Positions 47,394 through 56,759 of a DNA stretch of 64,000 bases are shown piece after piece. Origin of the DNA: Streptomyces longisporoflavus (lineage in GTDB: Bacteria; Actinomycetota; Actinomycetes; Streptomycetales; Streptomycetaceae); assembly GCF_014649775.1 (NCBI RefSeq), contig NZ_BMTR01000003.1, positions 496,001 to 560,000 of the forward strand, read 5' to 3'. The notes under the pieces were generated by a model that was given only the letters and a program-made list of their open reading frames with translations, did not search any database and had not been told where the DNA came from. The position numbers were made by a program, and so were the translations under genes. How positions within the stretch are numbered: position 1 is the stretch's first letter; the number at the start of each line of letters is the position of its first letter.

Positions 47394-49313
47394 GTGGGGT
47401 CCATTCCGATGCAACGGGAGACCACTTTCCGTGCGTCCGCCCAGCCGGGGCACCAGCCCGGCCCGCCGGCGGTGGTGTGTACATCACTGCCCGGCAACCC
47501 GTTGGCGCCCGCCGCCGCACGAAGGTTTGTGCGCGCCGCGCTCGCCGACTGGAGCGAACTCTCGGTGCCCGCCGCCGCGGGCGTCACCGACCGGCTCACG
47601 GACGATGCCGTGCTGCTGGTCAGCGAGCTCGTCACGAACGCCGTCGTGCACGCGGGCACCAACGTCGAGCTGCTGTGCCGGCTCGACGAGGCGGGCCTGG
47701 GCGAGAGCACCGACTCCCTGGTCATCGAGGTGTCCGACCACCACCCCGCCCGCGCGGTCCGCAGCGAGCCCGCGCCCCAGCTGCCGGGCATGCCCGAGTA
47801 CGGCCGGGGTCTGCAGCTCGTCGCGGCACTCTCCGAGTCCTGGGGCATCACCTACCGCACCGGCACCAAGTCCGTCTGGGCCCGCCTGCCGGTCGAGGGC
47901 GTGCAGGCGCCCCAGGAGATCGAGACGTACGCGAGCGAGCAGGCGATACAGCGCGGGCTGCGCGGCATCGACATCCTCGCGCCGATGCCCCGGCGCGTCA
48001 CGCACGACACCGAGTGGGTCAACCGCGGAGCGCTCACCTTCCTCGCCGAGGCGTCTGATCTGCTCGCCGGGCAGTTCGACGAGGAACTGGTGGCCGCCCT
48101 CGCCGGGCAGCTGCTCGTGCCGCGGCTCGCGGACTGGTGTGCCGTGTGGCTCGACGACGAGGCGGAGGCCGCGCCTCGCGGCGACGGGAGCAGCGGCAGC
48201 GCGAGCCGGCTCGCCCGCGTCTGGCACGCCAGCGAGCAGCGCATGGAGGAACTGCGCCGCAACCTGGAGAAGAACCCGCCCCAGCTGTCCGCGTCGGCGG
48301 GCTCCGGAGCCGTCCCCGTGCCGTGGCCCGGCGAGGCGATGACCGGCGAGGAGACCGGCACGGCCCTGGCGTACCGCCTGACGGCGGGCGGGGGCACGCT
48401 GGGCACGCTCGTCATCGGGCGGGCCGGGCTGATCCGCTTCGCCGACGAAGTCACGGGCCTCATCGAGGACTTCGGCCGCCGCGTCGCGCTCGCCATCAGC
48501 GCGGCGCGGCGCTACCAGCGCCAGGCCACCATCAGCCAGGTCCTGCAGCGCGGCCTCCTTCCGAGTTCCGTCGCGGACATCCCCGGCGTGCACAGCGGTG
48601 TGGTGTACGAGCCGCGGGACAAGGGCGGTCCCGGCGGCGACTTCTACGACGTGTTCCAGGCGGGCAAGGACCGCTGGTGCTTCGCGCTCGGCGACGTACA
48701 GGGCAAGGGCGTCGAGGCGGCCGTCGTGATCGGCCTGGCCAGACCGTGGCTGCGGCTGCTCGCCCGCGAGGGGTACGAAGTCGCGGAGGTCCTCGACCGC
48801 CTCAACCAGCTCCTCCTCGACGACGCCACCGAGGCGGCCGACGCGGCGGCGGCGGTGATCGCGGTCGCGGGCGGCCAGGGCCTGCCGCCCGACGGAGCCA
48901 CCTCCCGGTTCCTCTCCCTCCTCTACGGCGAGCTGGTGCCCATGGACGGCGGCGGCGTCCGCTGCACGGTGGCGAGCGCCGGCCACCCCCTGCCGCTCCT
49001 TCTCTCCCCCGACGGGAAGGTCCGGGACGCGGCCACGCCGCAGCTCCTGCTCGGGGTCGACGACGCGACGTACATCAGCGAGACCTTCGAGCTGGAGACG
49101 GGCGACACGCTGCTCTGCGTCACGGACGGCGTGACGGAGCGGCGCTCGGGACGCCGGATGTTCGACGACGGCGACGGCCTCGCGACGGCGCTCGCGAGCT
49201 GCGCGGGCCTCGACGCGGGTCTGGTGGCGGAACGGATCAAGAGGCTGGTGCACGAGTTCTCGGAGAGGCCGCCGGACGACGATCTGGCGGTGCTGGTGCT
49301 CCAGGCGCAGTAG
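47394..49313 (+). CDS. HATPase-GAF-SpoIIE (PP2C) phosphatase (OsaC/Rsb-like)
   Basis: A 639-residue protein. GTG 47394 has AGGAG 7 nt upstream and is preferred to GTG 47349 or ATG 47409. Residues ~30-165 are an RsbW-type ATPase domain (VSELVTNAVVHAG, GRGLQLVAALSESWG). A GAF-like domain spans ~200-385. The PP2C/SpoIIE phosphatase domain fills ~395-639 (GGDFYDVF, ALGDVQGKGVEAA, LCVTDGVTERR). This allows both kinase and phosphatase control of anti-sigma-antagonist proteins. It is divergent from the poly-HAMP kinase operon across 102 bp, as osaC is beside osaAB in S. coelicolor. Confidence 0.92.
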   Translation: MGSIPMQRETTFRASAQPGHQPGPPAVVCTSLPGNPLAPAAARRFVRAALADWSELSVPAAAGVTDRLTDDAVLLVSELVTNAVVHAGTNVELLCRLDEAGLGESTDSLVIEVSDHHPARAVRSEPAPQLPGMPEYGRGLQLVAALSESWGITYRTGTKSVWARLPVEGVQAPQEIETYASEQAIQRGLRGIDILAPMPRRVTHDTEWVNRGALTFLAEASDLLAGQFDEELVAALAGQLLVPRLADWCAVWLDDEAEAAPRGDGSSGSASRLARVWHASEQRMEELRRNLEKNPPQLSASAGSGAVPVPWPGEAMTGEETGTALAYRLTAGGGTLGTLVIGRAGLIRFADEVTGLIEDFGRRVALAISAARRYQRQATISQVLQRGLLPSSVADIPGVHSGVVYEPRDKGGPGGDFYDVFQAGKDRWCFALGDVQGKGVEAAVVIGLARPWLRLLAREGYEVAEVLDRLNQLLLDDATEAADAAAAVIAVAGGQGLPPDGATSRFLSLLYGELVPMDGGGVRCTVASAGHPLPLLLSPDGKVRDAATPQLLLGVDDATYISETFELETGDTLLCVTDGVTERRSGRRMFDDGDGLATALASCAGLDAGLVAERIKRLVHEFSERPPDDDLAVLVLQAQ

Positions 49314-49408
49314 CGACAGCAGTAGCAGCAGGGGTGCGCGGGCGGCCCGGCGGCATGCGGCTTTCCGCCCGGCGTTCGCTTCGCCCGCGGTGCGGGACAA
49401 TCGAAGGT

Positions 49409-50641
49409 ATGCCTTCCGCACTGCCCGATGGTGAGCCCATGCCCGAAGACGGCGCGCTGCCCGCGTCCGCTCTGCAGGGAGCGGGTGCCCGCCCGCTCGG
49501 CTTCTACCTCCACGTCCCGTACTGCGCCACGCGCTGCGGCTACTGCGACTTCAACACCTACACGGCGACGGAGCTGCGCGGCTCCGGCGGCGTGCTCGCC
49601 TCGCGCGACAACTACGCGGACACCCTGATCGACGAGGTGCGGCTCGCACGGAAGGTGCTCGGCGACGACCCGCGCCCGGTCCGGACCGTTTTCGTGGGGG
49701 GCGGTACGCCGACGCTCCTGGCCGCGGCCGATCTCGTACGCATGCTGGGCGCGGTCCGCGACGAGTTCGGGCTCGCGGACGACGCGGAGATCACCACCGA
49801 GGCGAACCCGGAGTCCGTCGATCCGGCCTACCTGAGCGAGCTGCGGGAGGGCGGCTTCAACCGCGTCTCCTTCGGGATGCAGAGCGCGAAGCAGCACGTA
49901 CTGAAGGTGCTCGACCGTACGCATACCCCCGGCCGGCCCGAGGCGTGCGTGGCCGAGGCGCGGGCGGCGGGCTTCGAGCACGTCAACCTCGACCTCATCT
50001 ACGGCACACCGGGGGAGACGGACGACGACTGGCGGGCCACCCTCGACGCGGCGATCGGAGCCGGGCCCGACCACGTCAGCGCCTATGCCCTGATCGTCGA
50101 GGAGGGCACGCAACTGGCGCGGCGGATCCGGCGCGGGGAAGTGCCGATGACGGACGACGACGTGCACGCGGACCGGTACCTGATCGCCGACGAGGTGCTC
50201 GGGGGCGCGGGCTTCTCCTGGTACGAGGTGTCCAACTGGGCCACTTCCGAGGCGGGGCGGTGCCTGCACAACGAGCTGTACTGGCGGGGGGCCGACTGGT
50301 GGGGGGCCGGGCCGGGGGCCCACAGCCATGTGGGGGGCGTCCGGTGGTGGAACGTCAAGCATCCCGGGGCCTACGCGGGGGCGCTTGCCGCGGGGCGGTC
50401 GCCGGGGGCGGGGCGGGAGGTTCTCGCCGCGGAGGATCGCCGGGTGGAGCGGATTCTGCTGGAGCTGCGGCTGCTCGAGGGCTGCCCGTTGTCGTTGCTG
50501 CGGCCCGCGGGGCTTGCGGCTTCGCGCCGGGCGTTGGGGGAGGGGCTGCTTGAGGGCGGGCCCTACGAGGAGGGGCGGGCGGTGTTGACGCTGCGGGGGC
50601 GGTTGCTGGCCGATGCGGTTGTGCGGGACCTGGTGGACTGA
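49409..50641 (+). CDS. hemW: Radical SAM heme chaperone HemW
   Basis: A 410-residue protein with FYLHVPYCATRCGYCDFNTY. The CxxxCxxC cluster is followed by DF, not a fourth Cys, which separates HemW from the oxidase HemN. Further signatures are VFVGGGTPTLL, TTEANPESV, GVNRVSFGMQS-like FNRVSFGMQS and HVNLDLIYGTPGE. A C-terminal HemN domain follows. It probably inserts heme into respiratory proteins. It sits two genes before hrcA-dnaJ, the common actinobacterial order. Confidence 0.93.
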   Translation: MPSALPDGEPMPEDGALPASALQGAGARPLGFYLHVPYCATRCGYCDFNTYTATELRGSGGVLASRDNYADTLIDEVRLARKVLGDDPRPVRTVFVGGGTPTLLAAADLVRMLGAVRDEFGLADDAEITTEANPESVDPAYLSELREGGFNRVSFGMQSAKQHVLKVLDRTHTPGRPEACVAEARAAGFEHVNLDLIYGTPGETDDDWRATLDAAIGAGPDHVSAYALIVEEGTQLARRIRRGEVPMTDDDVHADRYLIADEVLGGAGFSWYEVSNWATSEAGRCLHNELYWRGADWWGAGPGAHSHVGGVRWWNVKHPGAYAGALAAGRSPGAGREVLAAEDRRVERILLELRLLEGCPLSLLRPAGLAASRRALGEGLLEGGPYEEGRAVLTLRGRLLADAVVRDLVD

Positions 50642-50684
50642 GGTTCGGTCGGTCCCTGCGGGGCTCTCCCCAACCCCGCCCCTT

Positions 50685-50740
50685 CCCGAAACTGGGGCTC
50701 CGCCCCAGACCCCGCTCCTCAAACGCCGGAGGGGCTGAAA
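50685..50740. repeat. Dispersed intergenic repeat, family B
   Basis: GGGGCTCCGCCCC followed by AGACCCCGCTCCTC, AACGCCGGAGGGGCTG, in the convergent hemW-DUF3097 gap. I recognise this as one of the commonest Streptomyces intergenic elements. It can form hairpins and probably terminates transcription. Confidence 0.65.
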
Positions 50741-50775
50741 AGCGAACGCGCGGCCCCGACAGCCGGGTGGGCGGG

Positions 50776-51606
50776 CTAGTCCTCCGTCCCCGTGACGAAG
50801 TCGATCAGTTCCTCCACGCGGCCCAGGAGCGCCGGTTCCAGGTCCCGGTAGCTGTGGACCGAGCCCAGGATCCGTTGCCACGCGGCGCCCGTGTTCGGGG
50901 GCCAGCCGAGTGCCGTGCAGACGCCCGTCTTCCAGTCCTGCCCGCGCGGGACACGGGGCCACGCCTCGATCCCCACCGACGACGGCTTCACCGCCTCCCA
51001 CACGTCGATATAGGGGTGCCCCACCACCAGTGCGGAGGAGGAACTCACCTCCGCCGCGATCCGTGACTCCTTGGAGCCGGGCACCAAGTGGTCCACCAGA
51101 ACGCCCAGGCGGGCGTCGGGTCCGGGGGAGAACTCCGCGACGATCGCCGGGAGGTCGTCGATGCCCTCCAGGTACTCGACGACCACGCCCTCGATCCGCA
51201 GGTCGTCGCCCCAGACCCGCTCGACGAGCTCCGCGTCGTGCCGCCCCTCGACGTAGATCCGCCCGGCGCGTGCCACGCGGGCCCGCGCCCCGGGGACGGC
51301 CACCGAACCGGAGGCGGTGCGCGTGGGACGTACGAGAGGCGCGGCCGCCGACGGGCGGACCAGGGTGACCGTGCGGCCCTCCAGGGCGAAGCCCCCCGGC
51401 GTCATCGGGAAGACGCGGTGCTTGCCGAAGCGGTCCTCCAGGGTCACCGTCGGGCCCTCCGCCGTCTTCTCGCAGCGGATCACCGCCCCGCAGAAACCGG
51501 TGCTCAGCTCCTCCACCACGAGATCCGCCTCCGCGGCGACCTCGGGCACGGGCTTCGGCTTCTTCCAGGGCGGCGTTAGGTCGGCGGAGTACTGGCGCAT
51601 TCGCAT
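50776..51606 (-). CDS. DUF3097 family protein
   Basis: A 276-residue protein starting at ATG 51606 (or 51600). Conserved-looking blocks are RIYVEGRHDAELVERVWGDDLR, VEYLEGIDDLP, RLGVLVDHLVPGSKESRI, VGHPYIDVWEAVKP and WQRILGSVHSYRDLEP. This matches my memory of DUF3097, actinobacterial proteins with a Toprim-like core found beside hemW and hrcA. The Glu and Asp-x-x in EGRHD and VDH would be the Toprim acidic residues. The biochemical role is unknown. Confidence 0.85.
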   Translation of the reverse strand: MRMRQYSADLTPPWKKPKPVPEVAAEADLVVEELSTGFCGAVIRCEKTAEGPTVTLEDRFGKHRVFPMTPGGFALEGRTVTLVRPSAAAPLVRPTRTASGSVAVPGARARVARAGRIYVEGRHDAELVERVWGDDLRIEGVVVEYLEGIDDLPAIVAEFSPGPDARLGVLVDHLVPGSKESRIAAEVSSSSALVVGHPYIDVWEAVKPSSVGIEAWPRVPRGQDWKTGVCTALGWPPNTGAAWQRILGSVHSYRDLEPALLGRVEELIDFVTGTED

Positions 51607-51634
51607 GACGATAAGAGAAGCGGCGTGCGCAGGG

Positions 51635-52378
51635 TTACGACACGCCGAAGCGCGCCGCCAGTGTGGCGCGTTGCGCACGGACAAAAGCCGCATCGACCAC
51701 CGCGCCGTGCCCCGGCACGTACAGCGCGTCCTGCCCGCCCAGATCGAGGAGCCGGTCGAGCGCCGCCGGCCACCGCTCCGGTACCGCGTCGTCGCCCGCC
51801 TGCGGCTCGCCCGACTCCTCGACCAGGTCGCCGCAGAAGACGATCTCCGGGCTGTCGGGGCCCGCCGGGACCAGGACCGCGAGGTCGTGGGCCGTATGGC
51901 CGGGGCCGACGTTCGCGAGCAGGACCTGCACCCCGCCGCCCAGGTCGAGCGTCCACTCCCCGCACACCGCATGACGCGGGCGGACGAGCAGGTCGGCGGC
52001 CTCCGCGGCGGCGTCCGGAGCGACCCCGTGCCCTACCGCCGACGCGCGCAGCTCCTCGCGGCCCTCCGCGAGGAGCCTGTCGAGGCCGACCGCGCCGTAC
52101 ACCTCCACGCCCGCGAACGCCGCCGCGCCGAGCACGTGGTCGAAGTGCGGGTGCGTCAGGGCGAGGTGCGTGACCCGGCGCCCTCCGCCGAGAATGCCGC
52201 GGGCCTGGGTGCGCAGCTCCGCGCCCTCGCGCAGGGTCGCCCCCGCCTCGATCATCAGCGCCGCGTCCCCGCCGACGACAAGTCCCGCCGTGCAGTCCCA
52301 GACAGGGAGGCGCCGCCGCCCCACATGCGGCGCGAGCCGCTCCCAGCCCGCCTCGTCCCAAGCCAGTGCCACGTCCAT
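51635..52378 (-). CDS. Metallo-beta-lactamase-fold hydrolase
   Basis: A 247-residue protein with the zinc motif LTHPHFDHVLG (HxHxDH), later ligands in NVGPGHTAHD, FCGDLVEESG and YVPGHGAVVD. This matches the glyoxalase-II-like MBL family. The substrate is unknown. TAGCGT (52385-52390 on this strand) lies 6 nt before the ATG, a leaderless-type layout. It lies divergent from hrcA. Confidence 0.9.
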   Translation of the reverse strand: MDVALAWDEAGWERLAPHVGRRRLPVWDCTAGLVVGGDAALMIEAGATLREGAELRTQARGILGGGRRVTHLALTHPHFDHVLGAAAFAGVEVYGAVGLDRLLAEGREELRASAVGHGVAPDAAAEAADLLVRPRHAVCGEWTLDLGGGVQVLLANVGPGHTAHDLAVLVPAGPDSPEIVFCGDLVEESGEPQAGDDAVPERWPAALDRLLDLGGQDALYVPGHGAVVDAAFVRAQRATLAARFGVS

Positions 52379-52422
52379 ACGCCGACGCTAGCCCCACGGC
52401 GGGCGCCCGGCAGCCGCTGCCC

Positions 52423-52453
52423 TTGCCGGGTCCGTACCTCACGGCCGTACACT
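52423..52453 (+). promoter_or_regulatory. Candidate hrcA-dnaJ promoter
   Basis: TTGCCG (52423-52428) and TACACT (52448-52453) with a 19-bp spacer, ending 15 bp before the CIRCE element. This places the predicted start of transcription just upstream of the operator. Confidence 0.5.
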
Positions 52454-52467
52454 GGGCGCGGCGCAGG

Positions 52468-52494
52468 CTGGCACTCGCCGGTGGGGAGTGCCAG
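52468..52494. promoter_or_regulatory. CIRCE operator (HrcA-binding site)
   Basis: CTGGCACTC-N9-GAGTGCCAG at 52468-52476 and 52486-52494 matches the CIRCE consensus (TTAGCACTC-N9-GAGTGCTAA) in spacing and core. It lies 54 bp before hrcA, so HrcA should repress its own operon. Confidence 0.92.
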
Positions 52495-52547
52495 GCAGAG
52501 CCGCAAGGCAGGCAGGTTTCAGGGCAAAATGGTGGAGGTGTGCGCGG

Positions 52548-53564
52548 ATGCTCAGTGAACGCAGGCTCGAGGTGCTGCGTGCCATCGTCCACGACTATGT
52601 CGGCACCGAGGAGCCCGTCGGCTCCAAGGCGCTCACCGAGCGGCACAGCCTCGGGGTCTCACCGGCCACCGTCCGCAACGACATGGCGGCACTGGAGGAG
52701 GAAGGGTTCATCGCCCAGCCTCACACGAGTGCGGGGCGCATCCCGACCGACAAGGGGTACCGCCTCTTCGTCGACAAGCTCGCGGGCGTCAAGCCGATGG
52801 CGGCGCCGGAGCGCAGGGCCATCCAGAACTTCCTCGACGGCGCCGTCGACCTCGACGACGTCGTGGCGCGCACGGTGCGGCTGCTCGCGCAGCTGACCAG
52901 GCAGGTCGCGGTCGTGCAGTACCCGTCGCTCACGCGCTCGACGGTGCGGCACGTGGAGCTGCTCTCGCTGGCTCCCGCCCGCCTGATGCTCGTCCTGATC
53001 ACGGACACCGGCCGGGTCGAGCAGCGCATGATCGACTGCCCCGCCCCCTTCGGCGAGACCTCGCTCGCCGATCTGCGGGCGCGGCTCAACAGCAGGGTCG
53101 CGGGCCGCCGCTTCGCGGACGTGCCGCAGCTGGTGCAGGACATGACGGAGTCCTTCGACGCGGAGGACAGGGGCACGGTGGCGACAGTGCTCTCCACGCT
53201 CCTCGAAACCCTCGTCGAAGAGACCGAAGAGCGGCTGATGATCGGCGGAACGGCCAATCTCACCCGCTTCGGACATGATTTTCCCCTCACCATCAGGCCC
53301 GTCCTCGAGGCCCTCGAGGAGCAGGTCGTCCTGCTCAAGTTGCTTGGCGAGGCCACCGATTCGGGCATGACCGTACGGATCGGTCATGAGAACGCCCATG
53401 AGGGACTCAGCTCTACGTCAGTGGTCTCCGTCGGCTACGGTTCGGGCAGCGAGGCAGTAGCCAAACTCGGCGTGGTCGGCCCGACCCGCATGGACTATCC
53501 GGGAACGATGGGAGCAGTACGCGCAGTGGCACGTTACGTCGGACAGATCCTGGCGGAGTCGTAA
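52548..53564 (+). CDS. hrcA: Heat-inducible transcriptional repressor HrcA
   Basis: A 338-residue protein from ATG 52548 (GGAGG 9 nt upstream). The N-terminal winged helix ([57 protein letters not shown]) is typical. The C-terminal dimerisation domain ends [14 protein letters not shown]. It represses heat-shock genes through CIRCE, with GroE as a modulator in known systems. Its stop codon is immediately followed by the dnaJ start. Confidence 0.97.
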   Translation: MLSERRLEVLRAIVHDYVGTEEPVGSKALTERHSLGVSPATVRNDMAALEEEGFIAQPHTSAGRIPTDKGYRLFVDKLAGVKPMAAPERRAIQNFLDGAVDLDDVVARTVRLLAQLTRQVAVVQYPSLTRSTVRHVELLSLAPARLMLVLITDTGRVEQRMIDCPAPFGETSLADLRARLNSRVAGRRFADVPQLVQDMTESFDAEDRGTVATVLSTLLETLVEETEERLMIGGTANLTRFGHDFPLTIRPVLEALEEQVVLLKLLGEATDSGMTVRIGHENAHEGLSSTSVVSVGYGSGSEAVAKLGVVGPTRMDYPGTMGAVRAVARYVGQILAES

Positions 53565-54704
53565 GTGGCCACGGACTACTACGCCGTACTAGGCGTGCGC
53601 CGCGACGCTTCCCAGGACGAAATCAAGAAGGCCTTCCGGAGGCTTGCGCGAGAGCTTCACCCGGACGTGAATCCGGATCCGAAGACTCAGGAGCGCTTCA
53701 AGGAGATCAACGCCGCGTACGAGGTGTTGTCGGACCCGCAGAAGAAGCAGGTCTACGACCTCGGCGGCGACCCGCTTTCCCAGGCGGGCGGCGGCGGTGG
53801 CGCGGGCGGTTTCGGAGCCGGTGGCTTCGGCAACTTCTCGGACATCATGGACGCGTTCTTCGGGACGGCGTCGCAGCGCGGCCCCCGGTCGCGCACGCGC
53901 CGTGGCCAGGACGCCATGATCCGGCTCGAGATCGACCTGGACGAGGCGGCCTTCGGGACCACCAAGGACATACAGGTCGACACGGCGGTCGTCTGTACGA
54001 CCTGCAGCGGTGAAGGCGCCGCGCCGGGGACGTCCGCCCAGACGTGTGACATGTGCCGCGGTCGCGGTGAGGTGTCGCAGGTCACGCGGTCCTTCCTCGG
54101 CCAGGTCATGACCTCCCGTCCCTGCCCGCAGTGTCAGGGCTTCGGCACGGTCGTGCCCACCCCGTGCCCGGAGTGCGCCGGTGACGGCCGCATCCGGTCG
54201 CGGCGGACGCTCACCGTGAAGATCCCCGCCGGTGTAGACAACGGCACCCGGATCCAGCTCGCGGGCGAGGGCGAGGTCGGCCCCGGCGGCGGCCCCGCCG
54301 GTGACCTGTACGTGGAGATCCACGAGCTGCCGCACGCCGTGTTCCAGCGGCGCGGGGACGATCTGCACTGCACGGTCACCATTCCGATGACCGCGGCGGC
54401 TCTCGGCACGAAGGTGCCGTTGGAGACGCTGGACGGCCTGGAGGAGGTCGACATCCGGCCGGGCACGCAGTCCGGTCAGTCGGTGCCTCTGCACGGCCGC
54501 GGCATCACGCATCTGCGGGGCGGCGGACGGGGTGACCTCATCGTGCACGTCGAGGTCCTCACGCCGACCAAGCTGGACGCGGAGCAGGAGCGGGTCCTGC
54601 GGGAGCTTGCGCAGCTGCGCGGCGAGGAGCGGCCCACGGGGCAGTTCCAGCCGGGGCAGCAGGGTCTGTTCTCGCGCCTCAAGGACGCGTTCAACGGGCG
54701 GTAG
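53565..54704 (+). CDS. dnaJ: Co-chaperone DnaJ (type I, DnaJ2-like)
   Basis: A 379-residue protein. The J domain is at residues ~3-67 (with HPDVN in the HPD loop), then a Gly/Phe region. Four CxxCxGxG repeats form the zinc domain (CTTCSGEG, CDMCRGRG, CPQCQGFG, CPECAGDG). A C-terminal substrate-binding domain follows. It stimulates DnaK. GTG 53565 abuts the hrcA TAA with no spacer, so translation is coupled. In Streptomyces a second dnaJ lies with dnaK; this is the HrcA-linked one. Confidence 0.96.
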   Translation: MATDYYAVLGVRRDASQDEIKKAFRRLARELHPDVNPDPKTQERFKEINAAYEVLSDPQKKQVYDLGGDPLSQAGGGGGAGGFGAGGFGNFSDIMDAFFGTASQRGPRSRTRRGQDAMIRLEIDLDEAAFGTTKDIQVDTAVVCTTCSGEGAAPGTSAQTCDMCRGRGEVSQVTRSFLGQVMTSRPCPQCQGFGTVVPTPCPECAGDGRIRSRRTLTVKIPAGVDNGTRIQLAGEGEVGPGGGPAGDLYVEIHELPHAVFQRRGDDLHCTVTIPMTAAALGTKVPLETLDGLEEVDIRPGTQSGQSVPLHGRGITHLRGGGRGDLIVHVEVLTPTKLDAEQERVLRELAQLRGEERPTGQFQPGQQGLFSRLKDAFNGR

Positions 54705-54728
54705 CGCCTTGAGCGGCTTCTCTTTGTG

Positions 54729-54758
54729 CCCCCGGTAGCGGATACCCGCCGCCGGGGG
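54729..54758 (+). terminator. Terminator after hrcA-dnaJ
   Basis: CCCCCGG (54729-54735) and CCGGGGG (54752-54758) enclose an inner GCGG-ATAC-CCGC stem, followed by TGCTTTGTTG. Confidence 0.75.
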
Positions 54759-54819
54759 TGCTTTGTTGTCTTCGGCCGCGGGACGTCCGTGGTTGCTCGC
54801 GCCCCGCGGCGGAGCCGCA

Positions 54820-54851
54820 TATGTCACAGCCCCGCGCCCCTTCGGGGCGCG
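54820..54851. repeat. Dispersed intergenic repeat related to family A
   Basis: CAGCCCCGCGCCCCTTCGGG with a complementary end forms a hairpin (CGCGCCCC/GGGGCGCG) and shares the CCGCGCCCCT core with 5008-5035 and 37651-37678. The preceding GGAGCCGCATATGTCACAG is also typical of this Streptomyces repeat. Confidence 0.5.
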
Positions 54852-54888
54852 ATTCGGTTGCCCACAAAAGGCATGGCACGATGCGTTC

Positions 54889-55986
54889 ATGTCCTCCGCA
54901 CTGACCGATCTCTGCCGCCTTCCGATCGTGCAGGCCCCCATGGCGGGCGGCGCTTCGTGCCCCCAGCTCGCCGCGGCCGTCTGCGAGGCCGGAGGGCTCG
55001 GTTTCCTCGCCGCCGGGTACAAAACGGCCGACGGGATGTACCAGGAGATCAAACAGCTGCGCGGGCTCACGAGCAGGCCGTTCGGCGTGAACCTCTTCAT
55101 GCCGCAGCCCGAGTACGCCGACGCCGCCGCCGTCGACGTCTACCGCAACCAGCTCGCCGGTGAGGCCGCCTGGTACGAGACGCAGCTCGGAGACCCGGAC
55201 AGCGGGCGCGACGACGGCTACGACGCCAAGCTCGCGATCCTCGTGGAAGACCCGGTGCCGCTGGTGTCGTTCACCTTCGGCTGCCCCACCCGCGACGTCT
55301 TCGACGCCTTCGCGCGCGTCGGCACCATCACCGTCGTCACCGTCACCACGCCCGAAGAGGCGCAGACGGCCCAGTGGTCCGGCGCCGACGCCGTGTGCGT
55401 CCAGGGCATCGAGGCGGGCGGCCACCAGGGCACGCACCGCGACAACCCCGAGACGGACGGCGCCGGGCTCGGCCTCCTCTCGCTCATCGCGCAGGTCCGC
55501 GAGACCGTGCAGATCCCGGTCGTCGCGGCCGGCGGTCTGATGCGCGGCTCGCAGATCGCCGCGGTGCTCGCCGCCGGCGCCGACGCCGCGCAGCTCGGCA
55601 CCGCCTTCCTGGTCTGCCCCGAGTCGGGCGCGAACGCCCTGCACAAGCAGGCCATGACCAACCCGCTGTTCACCAGGACCGAGCTGACCCGTGCCTTCTC
55701 CGGCCGCCCCGCACGCGGCCTGGTCAACCGCTTCATGCGCGAGCACGGTCCGTACGCCCCCGCCGCCTACCCCCAGGTCCACCACCTGACCAGCGGCCTG
55801 CGCAAGGCCGCCGCCAAGGCCGGTGACGCGCAGGGCATGGCGCTGTGGGCGGGACAGGGACACCGCATGTCGCGTGATCTCGCGGCCGGGCAGCTGGTGG
55901 AGGTGCTCGCGGCCGAACTGGCCGAGGCGCAGGCCGCGTCGGCGCCCGCCGGGGAGCAGGGAACGCGCTCCGGCGGTCAGGCATGA
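54889..55986 (+). CDS. Nitronate monooxygenase family flavoprotein
   Basis: A 365-residue TIM-barrel FMN protein. PIVQAPMAGGAS at the N-terminus, FGCPTRDVF, the catalytic-type histidine in QGIEAGGHQGTH, VVAAGGLMRGSQIAAVLAAGADAAQLGTAFL and the FMN phosphate region fit the NMO/2-nitropropane dioxygenase family. It oxidises alkyl nitronates such as propionate-3-nitronate in characterised members. It overlaps rsmE by 4 nt (ATGA). Confidence 0.9.
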   Translation: MSSALTDLCRLPIVQAPMAGGASCPQLAAAVCEAGGLGFLAAGYKTADGMYQEIKQLRGLTSRPFGVNLFMPQPEYADAAAVDVYRNQLAGEAAWYETQLGDPDSGRDDGYDAKLAILVEDPVPLVSFTFGCPTRDVFDAFARVGTITVVTVTTPEEAQTAQWSGADAVCVQGIEAGGHQGTHRDNPETDGAGLGLLSLIAQVRETVQIPVVAAGGLMRGSQIAAVLAAGADAAQLGTAFLVCPESGANALHKQAMTNPLFTRTELTRAFSGRPARGLVNRFMREHGPYAPAAYPQVHHLTSGLRKAAAKAGDAQGMALWAGQGHRMSRDLAAGQLVEVLAAELAEAQAASAPAGEQGTRSGGQA

Positions 55987-56732
55987 CCGCGCCGGTCTTC
56001 GTCGTGGAGACCTTCGAGAACGCCGGCGCGGGCGACGGCGGACGGTTCGTACTCGACGGTCCCGAAGGGCGGCACGCCGTCTCCGTGAAGCGGCTGCACG
56101 CCGGTGAGGACGTCGTCCTGACCGACGGGGCCGGGCGCTGGGCCGACTGCGTGGTGACGGACACCGAGGGCAAGGACCGGCTGATCCTGCGGATGGACTC
56201 CGTACGGGACGAGGCGCCGCAGGAGCCCCGGATCACCGTCGTACAGGCGCTGCCCAAGGGCGACCGCGGCGAACTCGCCGTCGAGACCATGACCGAGACC
56301 GGCGTCGACGCGATCGTGCCCTGGTCCGCGGCACGCTGCATCACGCAGTGGAAGGGCGAGCGCGGCCTCAAGGCGCTCGGCAAGTGGCGCGCGACGGCGC
56401 GCGAGGCGGGCAAGCAGTCCCGCCGGGTGCGCTTCCCCGACGTCGCGGAGGCCGCCTCGACCAAGCAGGTGGCGGCGCTGCTCGCCGGGGCCGACTTCGC
56501 CGCGGTCCTGCACGAGGAGGGCAGCGAGCCGCTGGCCACGGCCGATCTCCCGGCGGCCGGGCACATCGTCCTGGTGGTCGGCCCCGAGGGCGGCGTCTCC
56601 CCGGACGAGCTCGCCGCGTTCGCCGACGCGGGCGCGAAGCCGTACCGCCTGGGGCGTAGCGTGTTGCGTACGTCGACCGCGGGGACGGCGGCGGCCGCCC
56701 TGCTGCTCGGGCGCACCGGCCGCTGGTCCTGA
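55983..56732 (+). CDS. rsmE: 16S rRNA (uracil-1498-N3)-methyltransferase
   Basis: A 249-residue SPOUT methyltransferase. The PUA-like N-terminus (GRHAVSVKRLHAGEDVVLTDGAG) is followed by VVQALPKGDRGELAVETMTETGVDAIVPW and the SAM-binding knot VLVVGPEGGVSPDELAAF...LRTSTAGTAAAALL. The start overlaps the nitronate monooxygenase stop (ATGA, 55983-55986), indicating translational coupling of functionally unrelated genes. Confidence 0.95.
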   Translation: MTAPVFVVETFENAGAGDGGRFVLDGPEGRHAVSVKRLHAGEDVVLTDGAGRWADCVVTDTEGKDRLILRMDSVRDEAPQEPRITVVQALPKGDRGELAVETMTETGVDAIVPWSAARCITQWKGERGLKALGKWRATAREAGKQSRRVRFPDVAEAASTKQVAALLAGADFAAVLHEEGSEPLATADLPAAGHIVLVVGPEGGVSPDELAAFADAGAKPYRLGRSVLRTSTAGTAAAALLLGRTGRWS

Positions 56733-56759
56733 ACTCCCGCTCCGGACAAAGGGGATGCC

